From NCBI GenBank assembly GCA_964017235.1, contig OZ024929.1, forward strand, positions 162,673,609-162,737,608: a stretch of 64,000 nucleotides of DNA, read 5' to 3'. Below are positions 46,601 through 55,600 of the stretch, in pieces. Every line of letters begins with the position of its first letter. Position 1 is the stretch's first letter. Origin of the DNA: Sabellastarte sp. h YS-2021 (taxonomy: Eukaryota > Annelida > Polychaeta > Sabellida > Sabellidae). Position numbers and translations under genes: made by a program. Under the pieces are notes generated by a model, which had not been told where the DNA came from, did no database searches, and worked only from the letters and a program-made list of their open reading frames with translations.

Positions 46601-49600
46601 GGAGGTGAAACTGATGGCCACACACAGGGGTATAAGAATCCACCAGTACCTAGACGACTGGTTGGTGAGGGCCAAATCCCGCGAAACTTGTCTCCACCAT
46701 ACCCAAGTCCTGATCAAAATGTGCCAGAACCTAGGGTGGCTGGTGAATTTAGAAAAATCAGAGCTGGAACCCAAACAGATCTTCGACTTCGTAGGTTACC
46801 AGTTCGACCTCCGGTCCGGCCGGGTCAGGCCGACCCCGGACCGGTGGCAAAGCCTTCAGGACAGGATACAACTACTCCTGTCGTTACCGGTCTGTCCGGT
46901 CCGGCAGTTCATGTCCCTGATAGGCCTACTAACAGCCACACAAAAAAACAGGTCGGCCGACTGCACATGAGACCCATACAGTGGCATCTCAAGAACAACT
47001 GGAGGGTACCAGAATCTCTAGAGAAGATTATTCCCCTACCAAGGTCCCTACACCCCCATTTACAATGGTGGCTAGAGGAAGACAATGTGCTTCAAGGCCA
47101 ACCACTACACCCAGTAAGACATGCTCTGCAGATATTTACAGACGCATCAAAAGAAGGGTGGGGCGCTCACTTAAACGAGCTCACTGCAAGAGGGACCTGG
47201 TCGTTGCCGGAAAGCAGACTGCACATAAATTATCTAGAACTCAAAGCGGTTTTCCTGGCCCTCAAAGAGTTTCAAGACCTTTGTGTAGACAAAATGGTTC
47301 TGGTGGCAACCGACAATACTACAGTGGTAGCTTACATAAACAAGGAAGGAGGCATGAGGTCAGGCCCACTGTGTGCCCTACTGTGGAGAATCTTGACCTG
47401 GTGTTCCCAGCGACAAGTGACTCTAAAAGCCAGACACATCCCAGGCCATTTAAATGTGATAGCAGACAAGCTATCCAGGCTGGGTCAGACCATCCAAACA
47501 GAATGGTCCCTCCTTCCGGAAGTTTTCCAACAACTATGCAATCAATGGCACCGGCCTCAAATAGACCTATTTGCCACGAGGTTCAACCACAAGTTACCTC
47601 AGTTTGTCTCTCCGGTACCGGACTCCCTGGCTATAGCAGTGGATGCGCTCACCCTGCCATGGGACGATCTGGATGCATACGCCTTCCCACCAACTGCTAT
47701 ATTGGGCAAAGTGGTGGAGAAGCTACTGGACTCCCCGTGCAAGAGACTCATTCTGATTGCTCCCGGATGGCCCAACATGCCTTGGTTTTGGGACCTAGTG
47801 ACCATGTCCAGTCAGATCCCTCTCAGCCTGCCCAACCTGCCCAGTCTTCTAACACAGCCTTTCAATCAGATCCCTCACAGAAATCTGACGAATCTAAACC
47901 TCCATGCCTGTCTCCTAGAGCCTCAAAAATCAAAGAACAGGGTTTCTCTGAGGCAGTGGCAGCAAGAATTGAGGCTCCTCAAAGAAAGTCAACCAGATCA
48001 GTCTATGAGGCAAAGTGGACCATTTTTACAAAGTGGTGCGACACTAATCAGGTGGACTTCAGGTCACCACCTGTAAAGGCAGTGGCTGACTTCTTAATGT
48101 ACCTCTTTGAGGACAGGAAGTTACAGCCCAGCACCATTGATGGATACAGATCTGCCATTGCTGATAAACTGGGTGATACACCAATCAATATCAGCAAAAA
48201 TGATAACCTCACTCGTCTCTTGGAAAGTTTCCACAGAGACAGACCCAAAGGGCGGAGGGGAATACCCTCCTGGAACCTTTCCCTGGTACTACACCAGCTG
48301 ACAAAGGCTCCTTTCGAACCACTTAGGGAGGCATCTCTGAAGCATCTGACCTTCAAGACTGTTTTCCTTTTGGCCCTGGGCTCTGGTAAAAGACGGAGTG
48401 AGATCCACGCATGGCAGCATAAGAACATCAGGCACCAGTCGGACTGGTCTAAGGTGTCTCTTTTTCCATCCCCCAGCCTTCTCTCTAAGAACCAGCTGGC
48501 CAAGGAGGGTCCAGAGAGTGTAGCCCCCGTGGTCATACCAGCCCTGGCTCCTACTCTAGATAAATCCCTCAAGTCTGACAGATCCCTGTGCCCAGTCAGA
48601 GCGTTGCGCTACTATTTGGACAGGACTTCAGACCTCAGGCAACACAAGGAGTTAGTCTTTGTCTCCTTCAAGAAGGGTTTCGACAAAGCCATCTCCCCTG
48701 CCACTATCTCCTCATGGATCAAGCAAACTGTGATCCTATGCTATGAGCTCTCTGATCATCAGGCCCACACCCTACATCAAGTTAAAGCTCATGATGTCAG
48801 GGCCTTTGCGGCCTCTAAGGCCTTCCAATCGGGAGTTTCCTTAGAACAGATCTTAGCAGCCTGCCACTGGAAATCTCATAATACCTTCACCCAATTCTAC
48901 CTGAAGGATGTGGCTTGGGCTGACTCAGAGCTCTACCATCTTGGACCGGTTGTGGCTGCTCAGCAGATCCACCAACAGACTGGTACCTAGAGGAGATCTG
49001 TACATATGTAAATACTGGTACATATTTGTATATATTGCACATTTAGTTAAGAAGTAATAAAAAAAAAAAAATCTCTCACGTACTTCCTCCAGGAGGTGTT
49101 ATTTTATGGGATTGAACTCATCCCTCTCTTCCCCTACCTCAGAGCAGGTCTGTAAAAAAGGGGGGGGCAAGGTCGACTCTGACGGTTCCATTCCGGACAA
49201 CCGGATGATGATATTCGACCATAGCCTTAAGGGTGTTTTTGACTTCAAGGTCCACCCAGGCTAAAGGAGAGATTATTACAATCTCTGACATAAGTGTCAA
49301 CTTTTAATCCCTAGTAACTTACCCGCCGACCAAGCGGTAGTTATTCAGCTATTGTCCATTGGATAGGATGTATTAACGCAATAAAATTGCAAATTTAATA
49401 AGTAAATTAAATTTTTATAAGTTAATACCCTATCCAATGGACACACAAGACCCTCCCTCCGACCCCGCTATCAGCTTACTAGGGGTCTAATAGGTTTAGA
49501 CAACGAAAAAGATGCTATGACGTCACGCTGTCTAGACAGGAAGGAAGTACTACACACCATCTGGCGAGTGCACAGCACTGGGCCGGCCTGGCCAGTGGAA

Positions 49601-52600
49601 ACACAGGACGTCTTTTTCTGACGTTTGGCGGGCCGGTCTGCGCCGACCGGATAAGCTATTGTCCATTGGATAGGGTATTAACTTATAAAAATTTAATTTA
49701 CTTATTAAATTTGCAATTCTCGGCCTATTACAACGGAACAATTTCTTTGAAAAGGAGATTAAGTGTTGACCAATTAAAAAATCGATAAATTAAGTCAAGC
49801 ACAGCCAACAAAATATTTGTATCCCATCACGTGACCAGAAATACAGCATGTTTTACTCTTACGTCCAGAATATTTCTATTTGAAGTGGCTTTTTTGGTCA
49901 TAATCAGAGTTAGAAATGGGTTGATTTATTTCTTATATATAAGGTTAAAGGCCAAACCTGAAAACCACAAATAAAAGTGTCAATGTTGTACTTTGGTCAC
50001 GTGATGGGACCCAAATATTAAGTATTTTGTAGTGAGTTGGTAAACTTGACCACCCTTGTAAGTTTGTCACTATAGCTACGACTTATCTGTTGTACCTCTA
50101 CGGCTTGTCCTCATAGCTTCACATCTTGTAGTGCAGAAAAGCAGTCTGATCTCAAGTCAGGTTGGGATCTAGATCTAGACAAACCATGATGTACTACGTC
50201 CTGTCAGGGAGGTGAAACTGACCCATATTTTTCCCGTGATTTTTTTCTAGATTTTTGTTCCTGATTTACGACTCAGGTAACTGACCCTAGAGTCAGCTCC
50301 AGTCTGACAGACCCCTGACTTTCACACAACCTAAGACGTAAAGGACTTGCTACCTAAAATGGGTAGAGGGCTATTCCAAGTAGTTCTAGTAGTCTTTATC
50401 CCCACCCCTGTGGGTCCAGGGAAGTAGAACAGGCCCAATGTATCTTCCTGTATGTTATAAGAGATGAATAAATGGGGACAGCCTAATTGCTGTGGGTTGT
50501 GTTCCATATCAGTGAAAGAGAGCATTCTGGTTGATGAGCCAATATTTTGTTGCAGCAATGAGGAGGTAATAGACAGCTTTGGCCTTAATTTCACTTAGTC
50601 GGAAGGTTAAGATGGCCTGGCTCAATCAATCAAATGGTAATGCCAAACCCTATAGCTTCACATTAGTGATGCTGTATTGATACTGAAAGTCCAAACAGTT
50701 ATGCTTGTGAGTTGTTTTTTTGTTGTTAATGGTTTGTTTGTGATTTTATATGGAGTATCGAGAAGGCAGCTGCTTAACAGGTCAATCAAGGTTCATTTTA
50801 TGTGTTCTAGTATAATGCTGATGTATCTCTTTTATCAGTATGTAGGACTCAACTCCACACTATTATGATATCCTCTTCTTGGGCTTGAGGGTAAACATCG
50901 AGCAATGGTAACAAATAACTACTACATTATTGCAATACAAAACTCTCAACTGGTGGACAGAAAAAATTCTAGAACTTCGCCTGATATTATTTCTACAACC
51001 TTGGATTGTCCTCAAATCTTCAATTTTATCATTTTGAGGATTTGATCATTATTTTAAAACATGTGCCAGAAGTTGATTGGACCGCAACTGGTGTGGCTGC
51101 TCCTTTTTAAAAGAAAGTCTACACCATAAGGTTCTTAGTCTAAATACAAACGTCCAGGAAGTTGCTGTAAAGGTATATCTGCATAAAACTATAACTGTAT
51201 CTAATGTATATATTCCCCCAAATTTTATAGTTATCTTGATAATGTAGTCAACCAGTTACCTACACTTTTTCTATTTATTGGGGATTTTAATGCATAGAGT
51301 TATTTAGGAGGTCGTTCCTCATCCAATAGTTTAGGCAATAAAGTTAAACATATTCTTGAATCCTCAAATATTGGTTTCCTTAATGATAATCTGTTTCTCT
51401 CGATTTTGCATGACAGATTCTTTCCAATCAGTATGGCAGTGACCATTTTCTAATTTTAAAAAGGCCAATTGGCAAAAACTCAAAGTTCAGTGTTCTTTAG
51501 ATATTAATAGGCATTGTTTACAAAAAATTTCTGCTCTTTTAAAGAAATTAAATGACATAGCCACAAAAGGTGTGCCTAAGTAAACTGGGCAGCCAACTGG
51601 CAGCTACAAACCATGGTTTAACAGTGAATTGCAAATGCAGAGTTGCAAAAAAGCTATCAAAGCCCATCAAAATGCAATGGACAAATGCCGTTCAAGTTGC
51701 TTCCACCTGGGAGACTATTGTTGGGCTTTACCTTGAGCCCTGGTGGCCATTGGGCCTAATGCTCTGGTGAGACGAATTGCCTCGGTTACTGATTGCTTGC
51801 CCTCACAACTAGAAGTCAGTTTATCAGTGCATGGCTCTTTTGACGCTTAAAATATAAATACAGCATCCTTGGCAGTTATAGTTTGAAAGTTAAAAGAAGT
51901 AATTTATTTGAACTTTGAGTCATGTTATATTTATTGCAGTTTACATGTTTTAAAATTTTTTTAATTGATGGTCATTTAGTGATATATATTCTTTGTATTT
52001 ATTGGAAACCAGATTGTATATGAAATGCCTATATGGTTGACTGTTGCATATGAAATGGCCATGTGATTGACTGTTGTGTGTTGCTGCTGAGTTGTTGGGA
52101 CCAATTTGACAACCCCATGCTTGATTTGGCCTTCTAGGCCAGATTGGAGGGATGGTCTACCCTATTTACTTGTGCTGGCTTTTAAAAGCGATTTAAGCCT
52201 GGAGCTGTCAGATTGTTAGATGCTGAGGTATCTGTGTATGTCTTCAGTAAACTTAAGATAAAAATGTAGATAAAAATGGCTAAAAATAAAAATTTTAATA
52301 AACACAACCCACCCACGACATGGTAGTGTGCAATTAAAAGGACATTTCTGGACAGGAGGCAGCATCGGGGTCATCTACGAACTGTAAGTCAACTTCCAGG
52401 AAAAATTTGACCCTGAAACCAACTAAGGCGTCATTGCCCTCGCCCACATCGCCTGACGTGAGCAGTACTGACGTACAGGGTCTGCCACTGTGGCCTGGTG
52501 GGTAACACACTCACCTAGGGACACAAACCCAGGTAAAAGATCTGATGGCTCTGATGACCACTTCAAATGGCAGTCCTTTGTCATTGGGGCTTATCCCCAG

Positions 52601-55600
52601 TGGCAGGCTAAAGAACCTCAAGGATGTTGATAAATGGTAATCCTTGAGCCTCTGTCTTTCAGTTAGGGGAATGCATATACTTTGTTCAGCCAGATGGGTT
52701 AAATAGCGTGTTGAGACTTGTAGTATATGGAGATATTGCACTGCGTATATTATTTATTCATTTATTTGGGGTTTTACGTCGCTTTCAACTCTGTACAGGT
52801 CATATCATGATGGGTAGATGGAAGGGCAGGGGAAACCAGTACATACAGTTGGTCAAGGTTCTGTTCTGTAAACTGCCAACCAATGGCAAGCAACTACCAG
52901 CTTTCCCACTGGAGGTAGAACCATGAACCAAACCCACTCTGCCACCGTGGCCCCCTGCACTGAGTATTAAAACGCAATACAATATACAATGCAACATCAA
53001 TGTTACCAGTAAATCTTCTAAAGACTCTGAAGCAGCTTCGGAAGAGTCAGAAGTCATCAGTGCATTGTTGGTGTTAGTAGGGATATCATCCTCTGATAAT
53101 TCTGGTAGTGAGGGGACCTATTTGGATGATTTGTTACGATCTAAGATGAAGGTCACCAAGAAGAAGGTCAACCGTCAAGAAACATCTAGGTTAGCATGTG
53201 CTAAAAACACTCATATTTTGAAACACAATTGTGCTAAATCATCTTCTGAACAAAAACCCATGGTAGGCTCCTGGGTAGAGTGTCGCCTCCTTACGAGAGG
53301 GACAGTGTTGCATGGCTTCGCCACTCTCCTAATCATCTGTGACTCCAGATCTTTCTTATTTTGCATAAGTAATGACCTATCATCTTTTGACAGTCTTCTC
53401 TCTTTTCCATCCTATTTTGATCTTTTCATAATACAATTGTTGGAAAGGGCATGATTCTGGAGTACATCTGCATGTTTGACAGCAGTTATGATTGTGTTCG
53501 ACAGTGATTCTGTATTTTCAGGAGGCTTTCCTTGCTGTTTTTGACACAGTCATTACTACCTTGGCTGTTAAACGAGATGTTAAAGGTCGACTTTGATTTT
53601 TAGAATCAACAGATTACTTTGAATGTCAAAGAACTGGGAAGCCAATCTGTATTGGTTCAGGGACATGGTTGTTGTTTTTGTTGTTGTTTTTTGTGTGTGT
53701 GCATGGTTTGAGTTAGGTTCGGTAGTAATTGCAGCCATTTAGAGATTTCTGGCATTTATGGGTTTATGTTCACCTCCCAAAAACAAGGAAAGGTAAAATA
53801 GGGCTGTTGGATATTTAAGGTCCTCATTAACCTAGTTGTAAGCAAGGTTGACATCTAATCATAGGCTGTCATCTCTTTGTAGGTTCGACTCCCAGAAGTG
53901 GCAAATGCTGTGAACGAGTCCTAATATGACCCTGGCTGTTGAATGGGACGTAAAACCCTAATGGGGGTGTTCCACTGGAGCTGATTTGTTGGTAACTAGG
54001 TTTTTTTTCAAGGGTCGGGAGCAATGTTGTACAGGGTTGGTTAGGGTCGGTTAGGGTCGGTTGTAGTTTTCCATCTTGTCATGGTGGATCGGCAAAAATC
54101 AAACATGTTTAATATTTCACTGACTCTCCATGACTCTGTATCCGGACTGTGGCTCTGCCAACCTTGAAACCGCCCTGTCATGGATCTCTATGGCTTGTTG
54201 TTTATACTCCCCGATTTGTCCTATACTGTTTCCATGTTGTCTTGAAAAACTTGCCTTCCTGTCTTGGTATCAGGAATCCACATCCAGAAAGTTAGTCAGC
54301 GTAAGCTGACCAACACACACTCCCAAAAGAAGGAGTTGCAGAAAAAAAAGGTCCAGGACGGAGAAAAGTGAACATCACAGTCAATACAAGAGGAGGCACA
54401 TGACCAACATTTACCTGATGGACTCAGATGAGGAGTCTATTGTAGACTTTGTGAAGGACCACAAGGAGTTGTATGACAAGGCTAATGGACATTTCCAGGA
54501 CAAAGCCAGGAAGGAGTGTCTCTGGGAAGGGCTTGCCAACAGTCGCAAGCTGTCTGTCAAGGTTTGCAAGACCTGGTTTGAGTCGCAAAGGACACGTTAC
54601 GGCAAGCTGATGCAATCAGACAGGCCCTGAAAGAGATGGCGGAACTTCAGAACTGAATACAAGATGAATTTGGATTAATGAGGTAGTAAGTCCCAGGTTG
54701 GAGAGGCCAGTGTTTCAGCTTCAACCGACACAGACAGTATGGAGATCAGCATGTGGTCAACAGACACCACATTACAGCCTCAACAAGTCACAAGCCCCAC
54801 CACAGGGCTCTCTTCAGTTGACCACCAGGTCATGGACCAGTTCACACAGATGAGAACCATGCTGTCATCATTCCTCGGGCCACCAGCAACCACCAGCAGC
54901 AGCAGCCTCTCCTCCAACCACCACCGCCTCACAGCAAGAACATCAGCAGCCACTAGCCCAGTTCTATGCTCAGCCTCCTCTGCAATCAGTTGATGCTAAA
55001 CAGTAGCCGCAGTAGAACCACTGCAATTAAAAAAACTTCAATTTTTTACAAATAATCTTAAAAGATTTTGAACTAAGAAAAAAATACATTTGTTATAATA
55101 ACTTTTAAAGAATAATAATAAGTTTTAAAAACTTCAAAGAAATTAAAAATTAAAAAAAAACTTAGACTTTGAAGAAGGTTTGACTTTTGGGGAAGTATTT
55201 TGACCATTTAATCTTGTGACCTTTGACCCTTTGAGAAACTTTTTAGTTTCCCCTAGGATTTGGGTTATTTTTAACTTTAAAATATCTTCAAAATTTGCCA
55301 GAAAATAATTTTTAAATGTTTTAAACAGTGGACTTGTGATTTAGTTTGAAATAATTTTGAATCTTGCTGGAAATGGATTGTATTTTGTTTGGAAATTTGT
55401 TGGAAATTAGAGCAACACCAGGTTAAATAAAAGTTCTTGGAATAATTGGGTAATACTGAAAAGGACTGATAGTATTCCTGAAAAGGACTGATAGATACCA
55501 GCTTCCAGCTTGTTGGTTGACACATCTCAGATCCTGTTCTCCTGCCCCCATGTGATTGAAGTAGTCTGTCAGCAGTTCTCATTGTTTGGCCTCCCTCGAA

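Larger units (their letters stand above)
43422..49718 (+). mobile_element. Nearly full-length DIRS-like tyrosine-recombinase retrotransposon, 6.3 kb
   Basis: Inverted terminal repeats (43422-43610, 49505-49718), an internal complementary region (49348-49443) and ORFs for Gag, RT-RNase H and tyrosine recombinase match the DIRS order. No target duplication is evident, as expected for recombinase-mediated insertion. Gag has a stop and a frameshift, and RT-RNase H has one frameshift, while the recombinase is intact. It lies in WSC intron 1. A second copy at 61896-64000+ is highly similar. Confidence 0.95.
42943..50320. mobile_element. Harbinger-derived non-autonomous element hosting the DIRS insertion
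   Basis: The left part (42943-43421) starts TAGGGGTGTTCCACTGGGG and follows the 5' region of copies 2 and 3. The right part (49719-50320) has a GACCCTAGAGTCAGCTCCAGT end. The right terminus is eroded, so the boundary is approximate. No transposase is present. Confidence 0.6.

Noticed and set aside
45833-46948. First part of the long 45833-48076 open frame as a separate protein
   Set aside because: Up to 46948 it is the shadow of the RT frame; only the portion after the frame change encodes RNase H.
46981-47870. N-terminal ~300 residues of the 669-aa recombinase frame as real protein
   Set aside because: Sequence is Ser/Pro/Gly-rich without motifs and overlaps the RNase H coding frame, so it is mostly a shadow; the recombinase starts later.
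48048-48572. 174-aa minus-strand ORF opposite the recombinase, also seen at 63022-63546
   Set aside because: Same antisense shadow appears in both DIRS copies because the recombinase is conserved; no independent motif.
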